A DNA stretch of 64,000 nt from an uncultured bacterium (GTDB lineage Bacteria > Muiribacteriota > Ozemobacteria > Ozemobacterales > Ozemobacteraceae), in assembly GCA_937949615.1 (NCBI GenBank), contig CALEDQ010000019.1, positions 116,462 through 180,461 of the forward strand, read 5' to 3'. How positions within the stretch are numbered: position 1 is the stretch's first letter; each line of letters starts with the position of its first letter. This document shows, piece after piece, positions 9,065 through 17,437 of this stretch. The notes beneath the pieces are model-generated. The model was not told the origin of the DNA. It worked only from the letters and a program-made list of their open reading frames with translations, and searched no databases. The position numbers and the translations under genes are program-made.

Positions 9065-9256
9065 CTACTAATATAGTAGTGTTGATTCCTCCAACACCCT
9101 GAAACCAAGTTGAACGACCAAGGAGCAAGCCTATGAGATGAGTAGAGGGTTCACCTGCGCGTGACTCCCTCTGAGCACTCTAGTTTTTTCATGCAACAAC
9201 CTCTCTCTCTGATTCTAAACCCCTTAAACGGCCCGAAAAAGTCGAGCCGTTTTTTT
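9065..9256 (+). ncRNA. Candidate structured non-coding RNA 1
   Basis: Non-coding stretch with successive hairpins: CTACTA/TAGTAG (9065-9079), GTGTTG/CAACAC (9079-9097), a longer stem AGAGGG-TCAC/GTGA-CCCTCT (9044+100 to 9172, i.e. 9144-9172), and a terminator AAACGGC/GCCGTTT (9226-9252) running into a T tract. It does not show the signature motifs of RNase P RNA, tmRNA or SRP RNA that I can recognise. Boundaries are estimates. It could also be a leader of the following segment. Confidence 0.45.
9226..9256 (+). terminator. Rho-independent terminator of candidate RNA 1
   Basis: Stem AAACGGC / GCCGTTT with three further inner pairs after one mismatch and a short A-rich loop, followed by a run of seven T residues. 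No protein gene on this strand ends just upstream (trmB ends about 460 nt before), which supports a non-coding transcript here. Confidence 0.75.
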
Positions 9257-9339
9257 CTTTTAGCTATTTTTAGCAACTCTACAGCTTGTCTGCAAACGCT
9301 GTTTCTTTGTTTAAGCCAGATTTGTCCAATCGCCTGAAT

Positions 9340-9550
9340 TAGCAGAATGAAAGGCCTGAAAAAGCCAGACCCAGGGGGATTATTGCGGCCGGCTACGGGT
9401 ACAGAAATTGCTGTCGGCAGAGCGTTCTACCTCGACCTATATGGTTGGTTAGGAATAGCGCCGCAAGGCGCGACGGTCGGCTGGTTCAACCAGCCAGTCG
9501 ATCGGGAGATCTCTCCCCCGGGGTCGGCCTCAAAAGCCGGCCCCTTTTTT
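9340..9550 (+). ncRNA. Candidate structured non-coding RNA 2
   Basis: A second non-coding segment with four consecutive hairpins: GCGCC-GCAA-GGCGC (9458-9471, a GNRA tetraloop), GGCTGG/CCAGCC (9479-9495), GGGAG/CTCCC (9504-9517) and a terminator (9520-9550). GC content is high compared with the preceding spacer. The 5' end is uncertain. An open frame crosses it but has no ribosome site or recognisable protein features. Family not recognised; a 6S-like or riboregulatory RNA is possible. Confidence 0.5.
9520..9550 (+). terminator. Rho-independent terminator of candidate RNA 2
   Basis: Nine-pair stem GGGGTCGGC / GCCGGCCCC (one T-G wobble), 7-nt loop, then six T residues. It faces the minus-strand operon ending at 9664. 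Confidence 0.85.
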
Positions 9551-9604
9551 CTTACCGGTTGCTGTCCGATTTATTTTCGAACTGCAGTTGCCAGAATGAG
9601 CCCG

Positions 9605-9635
9605 AAAGAAAAACTGCTCCGCCCGGGCGGAGCAG
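9605..9635 (-). terminator. Rho-independent terminator of minus-strand envelope operon
   Basis: Perfect 11-bp palindromic stem CTGCTCCGCCC / GGGCGGAGCAG (9614-9635). On the minus strand it is followed by TTTTTCTTT. It closes the operon whose last gene ends at 9664. Confidence 0.85.
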
Positions 9636-9663
9636 CTTCTTACATTTTTTTAAACTGGTTTTA

Positions 9664-10590
9664 TCAGCGCCTCGGCACAAGAACCCCGGTAACCTTACGA
9701 TCTTCGGTGGTAACAACACTGATTTCGGTGCCAGCCGGCACTTCGACTTCGCCGCCCTTGATGAAGGCGCCGCCGGCGAGACCAATCGGGCCAAGCACCA
9801 GATAACCGAGCGTTGAAGCCCCGGCAGCCATACCAATCTTGCGTTTGTCGAATTTAGACCCGGCATCTTCAATCTTGATCGGCAGCAGCGAGGCATCCAT
9901 GCTTTCGATATTTCTTACATCGAGATTCACGTAACCGGTTCTGCCAAAACGGCCGCCACGTCTGACATTCTTGACTTCGGCCGTAACGATGCCGCCCTTT
10001 GTCATTGCCAGAATATTGCCATTGATGAACAGGTCATCGGCAACGACCATCGGGATCTTATCGCCCTTGGCAGCGGTCAGACTCGACAGATCTTTTTTCA
10101 TGCGCAGGCGAATCTCGGTGCCAGCGGGAATTGTCACCGTATGCAGCGAAATCAGGCCGCGTTCAATAGTCAGATGTACCAGCTGTTCAAGCCTGAAAGC
10201 CATGGGTTCCATCGACACATTGCCGATGACCTTTTTGTCGATTTCGGCCAGACGGGCTTCGAGGGTACCCTCACCGGTTTTATTAAACAGTTTCCATTCG
10301 AGAAAGCTGAGTTTCATATCGAGCGAAAGATTGCTGGCAGAGCCTTTGAAAATAAAATCGTGCAGATAGCGCGACTTTTCGGAATCAGTCTGCCCGGTTG
10401 AGCGGCCAAACAGGTCTTCTTCGATCTGCCGCAGTCGGTCAGCCGTTTCTGCCGTCTGTTCGTCACCATAAATATAGCGTTCGACGCGGCTGATTCTCTT
10501 GTCAAGATCACGGTCAACTTCTGCTGCCGGTAGAATGGTGCTCAGACAACACAACAGCAGAATCATGGCGATAATGCGACTGAATTTCAT
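9664..10590 (-). CDS. Exported protein of unknown function
   Basis: 308 residues with a clear signal peptide (MILLLCCLSTILPAAE). Not assigned to a family. The N-terminal half (about 25-130) is charged and helical, with repeated R-x-x-x-I/L-E-x-x-L/I-F/Y-G elements (RISRVERYIYG, RLRQIEEDLFG). The C-terminal half is beta-rich with VPAGTEI-type turns seen twice (TIPAGTEIRLRM near 145 and EVPAGTEISVVT near 285) and a glycine-rich hydrophobic stretch between (about 253-280). It starts inside the stop of the upstream gene (4-nt overlap), so the two exported proteins are probably made together. Confidence 0.65.
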   Translation of the reverse strand: MKFSRIIAMILLLCCLSTILPAAEVDRDLDKRISRVERYIYGDEQTAETADRLRQIEEDLFGRSTGQTDSEKSRYLHDFIFKGSASNLSLDMKLSFLEWKLFNKTGEGTLEARLAEIDKKVIGNVSMEPMAFRLEQLVHLTIERGLISLHTVTIPAGTEIRLRMKKDLSSLTAAKGDKIPMVVADDLFINGNILAMTKGGIVTAEVKNVRRGGRFGRTGYVNLDVRNIESMDASLLPIKIEDAGSKFDKRKIGMAAGASTLGYLVLGPIGLAGGAFIKGGEVEVPAGTEISVVTTEDRKVTGVLVPRR

Positions 10591-11516
10591 GGTTTAGCCC
10601 CCTGCTTTTTAGTTGATTCGGCTGAAGTCTCAGCCTTTTTTTCAGATTTTTTCAATCGGCCGGTTTTGTGCAGCCGGTCGGGATCGAACACAATTACAAT
10701 TTCACGCTGGCGCAACGGAGTCTGTACCATATCGAGGCAGAATCTGGCAAATACTTCGAGATCAGACTGCTCGACGACGATATCGCGGCTGTAAAGCTCA
10801 TTGATATGAGCCGCAAGCGTAAAGGTTTCATCTTCGGCCAGACCGGCGCGGGCCGCTTTGATATCGGTTACAAAACGCACTGCCGGGCGACTGAACCTTT
10901 CGCTCTGCGGAATCATCGCCTCCTGAAAGATCAGCATGCCTGAAGCATCGAAAAATCTCGGAAAAAGAGAAGGCTCGAAATAAAAGCTGCGGGCATCGAT
11001 GACAACGCGATTGAATTTTGGTGCGGGCACCTTGTCGTCAACCTTCACGCCAGTGGTCCAGGAGGCGAGAAAACTGGTCGGCTGCATAGACTGCGGCCGT
11101 AATGCCGCAAGATACAGAGCCGAACGCAGGCTGATCTTGCCAGTCAGCGGCACATCAACACGGCAGCGCACCATACCAGAAATATCTGGCTGAAAAAAAG
11201 TCTTGGGCGCCGACATCAGTACCAGACCAAGGCGCTCTTTCAGAGCAGCGTTTTCCTGCAGAACATGCGCTACCTGTTTCCCCTCCATGAGAGGTAGAGC
11301 GAGAATACGTTCATAGGCATGGTGCAGAGCATCCATCCAGGCGCGCGACCGTTCTTCGTCATAAGAAGATTCGCTTTCCCAGGGGGTGCCGGCCAGACCG
11401 AACACTTCGAGTTTCTGCTGCAGCAAGACATGTGAATCGACAAAATTCTCCGCCCGCAGATTGCAGGCGGAGAACATGCAAACAATTACCAGAATGGCCT
11501 TTGCCAGGAATTTCAT
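10587..11516 (-). CDS. Exported protein of unknown function
   Basis: About 309 residues from the ATG at 11516, chosen over a TTG 24 nt further upstream because GAGAGGAG lies at good distance and the signal peptide then begins MKFLAKAILVIVCMFSACNLRAE. The cysteine in FSAC is not in a standard lipobox. The mature part is mixed alpha/beta with a Lys/Ser/Glu-rich tail. No family recognised. It sits 16 nt after the PorV-like barrel gene and overlaps the next gene by 4 nt, so it is likely part of the same envelope machinery. Confidence 0.65.
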   Translation of the reverse strand: MKFLAKAILVIVCMFSACNLRAENFVDSHVLLQQKLEVFGLAGTPWESESSYDEERSRAWMDALHHAYERILALPLMEGKQVAHVLQENAALKERLGLVLMSAPKTFFQPDISGMVRCRVDVPLTGKISLRSALYLAALRPQSMQPTSFLASWTTGVKVDDKVPAPKFNRVVIDARSFYFEPSLFPRFFDASGMLIFQEAMIPQSERFSRPAVRFVTDIKAARAGLAEDETFTLAAHINELYSRDIVVEQSDLEVFARFCLDMVQTPLRQREIVIVFDPDRLHKTGRLKKSEKKAETSAESTKKQGAKP

Positions 11517-11532
11517 GGAACGGAATCTCCTC

Positions 11533-12525
11533 TCAGTCAAAGGTCACATGTGCTCCGACGTGGTGTTCACTGACGACATCGCCATCATAGAAAGAGTAAT
11601 CGACTCTGATATGGGGCAGAACGTTCATGCCGAAGCCCAGAGTAAGAGTGCCGTTCAGAGCACCGATACGCATGGTAAGATCGTTTTCGACAAATTTCTT
11701 TTCGACGCCAATGCGGTACTGCTGATCATTGGCTTTCGAAGTGTTGGTGATGTTGATGGCGTCTGCAGCCACAGTGGTGCCCTTGGTGATTTTGTAGGCA
11801 GTGCCGAGGTTGAGAGTTACACCATCGCGGCTGGTATTGGCACCACTGACGTCTTCGATCAGGTTATCTACAGTCAGACCACCAGTCAGGCGGTCGTTGT
11901 AATGATACATCAGACCGAAACCGAGTGAGAAAATATCTCTTTTACTGTGCTGCAGAAGGCTTTTGATGTAGCGGTCGACGCTGAGCAGTCTCAGTTTGAT
12001 ACCGCCATAGAGCTGTTCGCGGGCCAGCATGCGGCGGGCGATCGGAAATCTGGTGCCGAAAGCGAGCTGCAGGTCTTTTACACCACGCTTAACACCCTGA
12101 TATTCGCCGCCAACCAGATTGCCAAATTCGATGGAGCGATGATCTTCTGTGTAGGCAACGCCATAGCTGTATTTCGGGCGCCGGGGAACGGGCTCTTCGA
12201 GAATGTTGTGTTCGAGATAATCGGTGATCGAAAACTTGCTTTCGACGTTATCTTCATAGATATGACCGGTAAAAGCCATGCTGGTCCAGTCATAGATATC
12301 GCGCTCATTCACTTTGGCCTGAATAGAAGCTTCACGGCCCTGAATCTGGCTCAAACCGGCGGGGTTGTAGAAAGTTGCCGATTCGTCGTCAGACAGACCG
12401 ATGAAAGCACCGCCCATACCCCTTGAACGTGCTGACTGAGCAGAAACTTCAGTGGTAGAAGCGACAAGAAAAATGGTGAATAACAGCAGCAGACCTGCCA
12501 TTCGTGGGAATTTCTGTCGTTTCAT
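11533..12525 (-). CDS. PorV/PorQ-like (UPF0164/FadL-type) outer-membrane barrel protein
   Basis: 330 residues with a signal peptide ending near VSAQS. The N-terminal SRGMGGAFIGLSDDESATFYNPAGLSQIQGRE signature (key residues: GMGGA, D-D, YNPAGL) is typical of PorV/PorQ/FadL-like barrels; the rest alternates polar and hydrophobic residues like beta strands and ends VGAHVTFD with a C-terminal aromatic. The family includes outer-membrane transport or shuttle proteins. Strong ribosome site AAGGAGG 8 nt before the ATG. First of three tightly spaced genes. Confidence 0.8.
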   Translation of the reverse strand: MKRQKFPRMAGLLLLFTIFLVASTTEVSAQSARSRGMGGAFIGLSDDESATFYNPAGLSQIQGREASIQAKVNERDIYDWTSMAFTGHIYEDNVESKFSITDYLEHNILEEPVPRRPKYSYGVAYTEDHRSIEFGNLVGGEYQGVKRGVKDLQLAFGTRFPIARRMLAREQLYGGIKLRLLSVDRYIKSLLQHSKRDIFSLGFGLMYHYNDRLTGGLTVDNLIEDVSGANTSRDGVTLNLGTAYKITKGTTVAADAINITNTSKANDQQYRIGVEKKFVENDLTMRIGALNGTLTLGFGMNVLPHIRVDYSFYDGDVVSEHHVGAHVTFD

Positions 12526-12631
12526 CTGCGGGGCCTCCTTGAGCTGTCTAAATCGGGTGCTTCAATCTTAATCGTCATTAATTCAGTAAAACCTGAGCGA
12601 ACAATATATCTTTTCGTTGTCTGTCGATTTT

Positions 12632-13843
12632 TCATTTTGTTTTTTTAACCGGGATAAACCCATCTGGCGCCTTGGGCAAAGGTTTGAAACCTTCATCTGA
12701 GCTGACCGGCTTGAGGGGAACAAAGCCACCGCTGCCACCTGCAGTATTCGCTGCCGGTTTTGCCGATGCCGGTCTGCTGACAGTTGGCGCCGGCTGATTC
12801 AACTGTTTGAAAACCGGCTGGGTAACCACCGGTCCGTTTTTATAAACCGGAGTTCCAGTCGTTGCCGGAGCTTTGATTACCGGAGCCTGAGACGGCACAA
12901 TCGCAGTATTCGCATCGGGCAGAGCCGGGTCTTTAACCGGCGGGTTTGCCATGGCCGGGCTCTGCCGCAGGCCGTTTTTGTAAACGAAAGGCACCGACGC
13001 ATAGGTAATGTCTTCACGGTATGGCTCTGAGCGGTAATTACGCAACAAAGCATACTGATCGTCACCCTCGGGCACGACAATGTCCATGATCGGCGGGTCG
13101 CCATAGGTGTCGTGGCCACCGCCGAAATCATCGTATGTAGCAAAGGCTCTGACGTCACGGTTCAGCAGGCGATTCGGTGAAACGATCTTTTTGAAGCCCA
13201 TCGAAAAGCACTGATAACCGGACCTGTCAGAAATCTTCGGCAGTTTGAGTTTTGAAATCTTTACAATCGCCCGGTCACTCTGAATTTTTACGTAATCGGG
13301 GTAAATAATGTCGTTTATCTGATTCTGAAATTCGAGTTCATCGGTCTTGTTGCGCAGAATATCGTAAAGTTCATATTCGCCGAGCGGCGAAATAAGTATC
13401 ATCTTTTCCCAGCCCTTGTTGTCGGCAAAGGTGACGTCACGGCCAGGCAAGCCCTGCTTATAGCCGGAGTTTTCGATGCCATCGATGTCGATATAAATAT
13501 CCCAGAGATTGGCAACGAAACCCTGATCTTCGCTTTTTCTTGTGTCAGGCCATTCGCGCATGATGTAGTTGCGCATCTGAATCTCAAATACCACGACCTG
13601 GCCTTCTTCATAGACCGTGAAGCGTTTGATATCAAAGGTGCCACGGCGCATGCGCTTGTCGCTCGGGTAGAGATAGTAACCGGGGCCCTTGTCGTCACCG
13701 ATGTTATCCTGAATATCGAGCCAGGAACCGGTTTCGTAATAATAGTTCACCTTATCCTGAGCGCTGGCGGGTGCTGTAAAGCCAAACAGAGAGGCGCAAC
13801 AGGCGAGAACCAGACTGAGTTTTTTAACGGTTTTTCTCATCAC
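12632..13843 (-). CDS. Exported protein with glucodextranase C-terminal (DOMON-like) domain
   Basis: 403 residues: signal peptide (to about 28), a domain from about 35 to 265 that resembles the C-terminal domain of glucodextranase (GDDKGPGYYLYPSD, FDIKRFTVYEEGQVVVFEIQ, IYIDIDG), then a proline/lysine-rich low-complexity tail (about 290-403) containing repeated PVYKNG-like units. In known proteins this domain sits at the cell surface beside SLH modules and may bind carbohydrate. The start overlaps the stop of the lipoprotein gene by 4 nt. No catalytic glycosidase domain is present, so binding or scaffolding is more likely than hydrolysis. Confidence 0.78.
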   Translation of the reverse strand: MMRKTVKKLSLVLACCASLFGFTAPASAQDKVNYYYETGSWLDIQDNIGDDKGPGYYLYPSDKRMRRGTFDIKRFTVYEEGQVVVFEIQMRNYIMREWPDTRKSEDQGFVANLWDIYIDIDGIENSGYKQGLPGRDVTFADNKGWEKMILISPLGEYELYDILRNKTDELEFQNQINDIIYPDYVKIQSDRAIVKISKLKLPKISDRSGYQCFSMGFKKIVSPNRLLNRDVRAFATYDDFGGGHDTYGDPPIMDIVVPEGDDQYALLRNYRSEPYREDITYASVPFVYKNGLRQSPAMANPPVKDPALPDANTAIVPSQAPVIKAPATTGTPVYKNGPVVTQPVFKQLNQPAPTVSRPASAKPAANTAGGSGGFVPLKPVSSDEGFKPLPKAPDGFIPVKKTK

Positions 13844-15021
13844 TTCACCCTGATGATCGAATACTTCTCGTCACCTGATTCCTGATACGGGTCTTTGACC
13901 TGATTGGTTGCGGTGATGTTGAAAGCATATTTCTGATAGGCACTGGCGGTGCTCACACCGGTAAACAGTCTGGTATAAACTCCGTCACCGGCGACTTCGT
14001 CACCGTTGGTGGCGTCATCGTAAAGTTTCTGCGGCTGCCAGTTGGTGAAATCACCAACGACTGTCGGGTTAACCACTTCGGCAAAATCTGAAGCCACAAG
14101 AATCATCTTGATTTCGCCGCTCTTCTTCGACGAGATTGTGGTAACAGGCACTTCGAGAAGCGTCACGGTCGACAGATCAACCGGGATCGCCCTGATATGG
14201 AAATTCGGGCTTCTGAAAACCAGGTATTCGCGACCGTTACCTTCCATGGCAAAGCTGTAACCGCCATCGCTGTCGAGCTGCATCGTTCGCGAGCCTTTTT
14301 TGGTCGCAAGCTTAACTTCAGAATAGTTAACGCCGACCAGATCGCTGGTAACCTTGCCGCGGGCAAGCTTAACCGTCGATTCGGGAATGTAAATCATCGA
14401 GTTGCCACTCAGATCAGCTTCACGATGCGGGTCTTTCGCATTTTTCGAGTTAGTTTCGCCTTCAAGCGTATAGTCGAGAGAATACTGCTGCGACCCGGTC
14501 TTGAGGTTGGTCAGACGCAGGGTGAAGATGCCATCGTTGGCAAGTTTGTCGCCATGCGTGCCGTCATCATACATTTTTTCGGTTGCCTGGCTCCAGGCCG
14601 GATTGATCGACTTGACCGCGAAGCTTACAGCATCAGGGAAATCAACGATCGAGGCAATCCACAGAGCTTCGCCGACAAGTTTCTCATCGAGCTTGAGGTC
14701 TGGGGCCGTTACCGTTTCTTCAGACACCGCATCAACCCAGACATAGCTAACGTCGAAATCCATACCGCGTGCCACCAGCAGAAATCGACCGGATCTGCGG
14801 AATTCAATCGTATACTGCCCCTTGTCGTTGGCATAAGCGCTCAATGACGGTTCACCGGCCACAGTAATCTTAACCCCGGTCGAAACCTTGCCGGAGGGCA
14901 CCACGACCTTACCGGTGACGGTGGCGACCGGAATAACCAGAGCTTCCTGAATGCAGCCGGTCGTGACCAGAGCAAGCAGCGTCAGAAACAGCGCCATTAG
15001 TCTCTTTTTCATGTCTGCCAA
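13840..15021 (-). CDS. Lipoprotein with carboxypeptidase-regulatory-like and CBM-like (choice-of-anchor X type) domains
   Basis: 393 residues. Lipobox LVTTGC near residue 22 predicts a lipid-anchored protein. Residues about 35-100 look like a carboxypeptidase regulatory-like beta domain (VKITVAGEPSLSAYANDKGQYT). Two related modules follow with MYDDGTHGDKLANDGIFT (about 150) and LYDDATNGDEVAGDGVYT (about 345), the second preceded by VVGDFTNWQP, a pattern seen in glycogen/starch-binding CBM48-like folds. It lies between the SLH porin gene (2 nt gap) and the glucodextranase-C gene. Probably an envelope glycan-binding or assembly lipoprotein. Confidence 0.75.
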   Translation of the reverse strand: MADMKKRLMALFLTLLALVTTGCIQEALVIPVATVTGKVVVPSGKVSTGVKITVAGEPSLSAYANDKGQYTIEFRRSGRFLLVARGMDFDVSYVWVDAVSEETVTAPDLKLDEKLVGEALWIASIVDFPDAVSFAVKSINPAWSQATEKMYDDGTHGDKLANDGIFTLRLTNLKTGSQQYSLDYTLEGETNSKNAKDPHREADLSGNSMIYIPESTVKLARGKVTSDLVGVNYSEVKLATKKGSRTMQLDSDGGYSFAMEGNGREYLVFRSPNFHIRAIPVDLSTVTLLEVPVTTISSKKSGEIKMILVASDFAEVVNPTVVGDFTNWQPQKLYDDATNGDEVAGDGVYTRLFTGVSTASAYQKYAFNITATNQVKDPYQESGDEKYSIIRVK

Positions 15022-15023
15022 TC

Positions 15024-17324
15024 CTAGAAATTTGATTTTGCCTCGAAGATGAACATCTTCTGTGTGTGGATATCTACGTGATCTCTGCCGTTATCGGTGC
15101 TGCTGACCGCCCAGCGCCATTCATAGGGATAGTCATAACCGAATTTGAACGAAATTGTGGCGTCTTTGTTCACGTCATAAATAAGCTCGCCATAAATGTT
15201 TTCGCGGTCGAGACTGTCGGTCATGCCATCTTTGAAGTCGATAATACCGCGCGAATAGAAGGCACGGCCCCTGAACTTGTTGGTAAAGTTCTTCTTAAGC
15301 TCTGCCAGAATCGCGTTTGCCAGACTCGATTTGCCGTCATCGAAGCTGTCGACATAATCGACATGCTGAACGCCACCGGTCAAACTCGTGGTTGAAGTCA
15401 GGTTATAGGTGGCTTCGCCGATGTAATCGACTCGGGTGTTTTCTTTAGGTGAACTGACCCAGCGGACCTGGTGCTCGACACTGCCTTTAACGAACACGCG
15501 CGGGTTGATATCAGAGTTGACTTCGAAATAGCCGACGCGCTCGTTGTATTCATAAGTCTGCCCGTCCTGTTCGAAAATATCGTCAGGATCACCGAGCACG
15601 AACATTTTGCCCTTCGAACTGACCGAATCACTGAGCTTCAGATTCAACTCGACCGCGTTTGATACCCAGCCCTGCTCGTCTTTAAGGGCATCCCACTTCT
15701 GAGTGAAGTCGTATTTCAGAGTCGTGCTGTCGGTAAAGTCTGAAAGCAGCTGAAAAGTAAACTTGCGGCCTGAGTAGCCATCGGTGTCATAAGCCTTGTT
15801 CGGGTCGACTTCCCAGGTCTTTGACAGATAGGTGGCTTCGACCGAAAGGTTGTTAGCCATGGCCAGAAGCTTGTTGCCAAAGTCATAGTTGACCGAGAAG
15901 CGGGTCAGCTTTTCCCCTTCGAAGTTAGGGCGGCCGTAGTTGCTGTCAACATCGAGGTTGTTCGGGTAATCGTCGGTATCGCCAATGTCATAGGCCCAGA
16001 CTGGAGCCATCATGGCGCGGAAATGGCGACCGAAATCGTAGTGCTTGACTGTGCCAGTAAAGCCGCCATTCTGCACGCTTACATCGAAGCGCGAGCCCTC
16101 ATCGCCGAGGTTGCGCTTCTGGTTGTCAGAAGTGTCGGTAAGATAGGCATTCGACGTGAGGAATTCGGCGGTACCGGTGATTTTGCCGGCCCGGTCGGTT
16201 GAATAGTTCAGGTCAACACCACGCACCGTGTTCGAATTGCCACGGGTCTTGTAATCAAAAATCTTTTCGGCGAATGAAGTGCCGATCGAGAAAGTGTCTT
16301 CGCTGAATTTCTCGGGCAGTTTCCAGACAACGCGGCCGGTAACCATATTGGTCGTGTCGCTATAACCGCGATTGATGTCGCTTTTAAGAGCCGAACCCTG
16401 GTAAGAAACGCCGCTTTCTGAACCCGAAACTTCAACGCCCTGATAAGGCTGAACGACATCGGTATCTTCAGTCAGAAGATTCATCGGGTTATCAAGACCG
16501 GTAACCGATTCACCGGCGTAAACCCTGACTTTCATCGATTTTGCTTTACTGATCAGGTGCAGCTTGTTCGAGCGAACATAGTTGTCGTTCTGAATGTATC
16601 TGACATAGTCATCGACATTGTCAAACGGGTTCTGGCCAGAGTTACCGGCGTTATTGTAGACGGCCTGGTTCCAGGTGCGGCCTGATATGTAACCAAGCAA
16701 CTCATAGAATGTTTCAATCTTTTCACCAAAAGGCTTGCCGGTGAACTTGAGATAAAGCTGCTGATAAAATGTCACCAGACCAGGATCGGTAAATGAAGCT
16801 GAGCTGCCGGATTCATTTCTGGAAACAGTCTCAGGCTCGACGATGTATTGCCCGCGCCCACGGTAAAACCCGGTGACTTTCATCTTGGGCATCATGTTTT
16901 CAAGGTCTTTAACCTTGTTTTCGTTGTCGACCATGCGGCGTTCGAGTGAATCGACGCGCACGTCAAGCAGGCCGAGCTCATCTCTGAACTCTTTGGTAAG
17001 ACGCGAAAGAGCCGCCCGCTCTTCTTCGCTGGCAGCATCGATAGTGGCTTTCTTCTCTTCCATGCGCTTGAGAATACGCGCGAGAATGAGGGCAACATCG
17101 TATCTGGTGGTTACTTTGCGACCCTTGAACGTGCCGTCAGGGTAACCTTCCATATAGCCCTGGCTGATGAGGAAATCGACGTCAGAATAAGCCCAGTGGT
17201 CTTTCGGCAGATCTTGAAATGCTGCAGACTGGGCAAAAATGACGAGCGGAAACAGCAGGCACATAAGTGTCGCCAGAAACCCTCTAAACAGGGAAAATCT
17301 GCTTATATTCTTTGTTTGCCTCAT
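15024..17324 (-). CDS. SLH-domain outer-membrane porin-like protein
   Basis: 766 residues: signal peptide (to about 32), one SLH domain (about 35-95, FQDLPKDHWAYSDVDFLISQG, GYPDGTFKG, TRYDVALILARIL, shown in parts), a coiled coil (about 98-150) and a long beta-barrel-like region ending in a C-terminal phenylalanine (EAKSNF). This layout matches OmpM-type porins of Negativicutes and Thermotogae and SLH porins of cyanobacteria, in which the SLH domain binds peptidoglycan-linked polymer and the barrel sits in the outer membrane. First gene of the minus-strand envelope operon. The ribosome site (AAGGA) lies rather far (13 nt) from the ATG. Confidence 0.85.
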   Translation of the reverse strand: MRQTKNISRFSLFRGFLATLMCLLFPLVIFAQSAAFQDLPKDHWAYSDVDFLISQGYMEGYPDGTFKGRKVTTRYDVALILARILKRMEEKKATIDAASEEERAALSRLTKEFRDELGLLDVRVDSLERRMVDNENKVKDLENMMPKMKVTGFYRGRGQYIVEPETVSRNESGSSASFTDPGLVTFYQQLYLKFTGKPFGEKIETFYELLGYISGRTWNQAVYNNAGNSGQNPFDNVDDYVRYIQNDNYVRSNKLHLISKAKSMKVRVYAGESVTGLDNPMNLLTEDTDVVQPYQGVEVSGSESGVSYQGSALKSDINRGYSDTTNMVTGRVVWKLPEKFSEDTFSIGTSFAEKIFDYKTRGNSNTVRGVDLNYSTDRAGKITGTAEFLTSNAYLTDTSDNQKRNLGDEGSRFDVSVQNGGFTGTVKHYDFGRHFRAMMAPVWAYDIGDTDDYPNNLDVDSNYGRPNFEGEKLTRFSVNYDFGNKLLAMANNLSVEATYLSKTWEVDPNKAYDTDGYSGRKFTFQLLSDFTDSTTLKYDFTQKWDALKDEQGWVSNAVELNLKLSDSVSSKGKMFVLGDPDDIFEQDGQTYEYNERVGYFEVNSDINPRVFVKGSVEHQVRWVSSPKENTRVDYIGEATYNLTSTTSLTGGVQHVDYVDSFDDGKSSLANAILAELKKNFTNKFRGRAFYSRGIIDFKDGMTDSLDRENIYGELIYDVNKDATISFKFGYDYPYEWRWAVSSTDNGRDHVDIHTQKMFIFEAKSNF

Positions 17325-17400
17325 TCTTTGTTTATTTTTCCTTGAGAATTGGAATGCTCCAGTTCCTTTATCGACAGAAAAATCGAAAAAAATGAGTTTT

Positions 17401-17430
17401 TTGCACGCAAAATTTGTTATCTGCTATATT
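17401..17430 (+). promoter_or_regulatory. Candidate promoter placing the transcript start at the ATG (leaderless)
   Basis: TTGCAC (17401-17406), 18-nt spacer, TATATT (17425-17430), then 7 nt to the ATG at 17438. Transcription would begin about at the start codon, and no Shine-Dalgarno sequence is present. Confidence 0.5.
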
Positions 17431-17437
17431 CTTAGGT

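Noticed and set aside
9340..9550. RNase P RNA, tmRNA, SRP RNA or c-di-GMP riboswitch
   Set aside because: Their signature motifs (GAGGAAAGTCCGGGC, tmRNA tRNA-like ends, GGAAG loop of SRP, GEMM core) were looked for and not found.
9347..9805. Plus-strand open frame of about 150 codons (and an overlapping one from 9445)
   Set aside because: No ribosome site, no recognisable protein pattern, runs through strong hairpins and a terminator and then antisense through a real gene.
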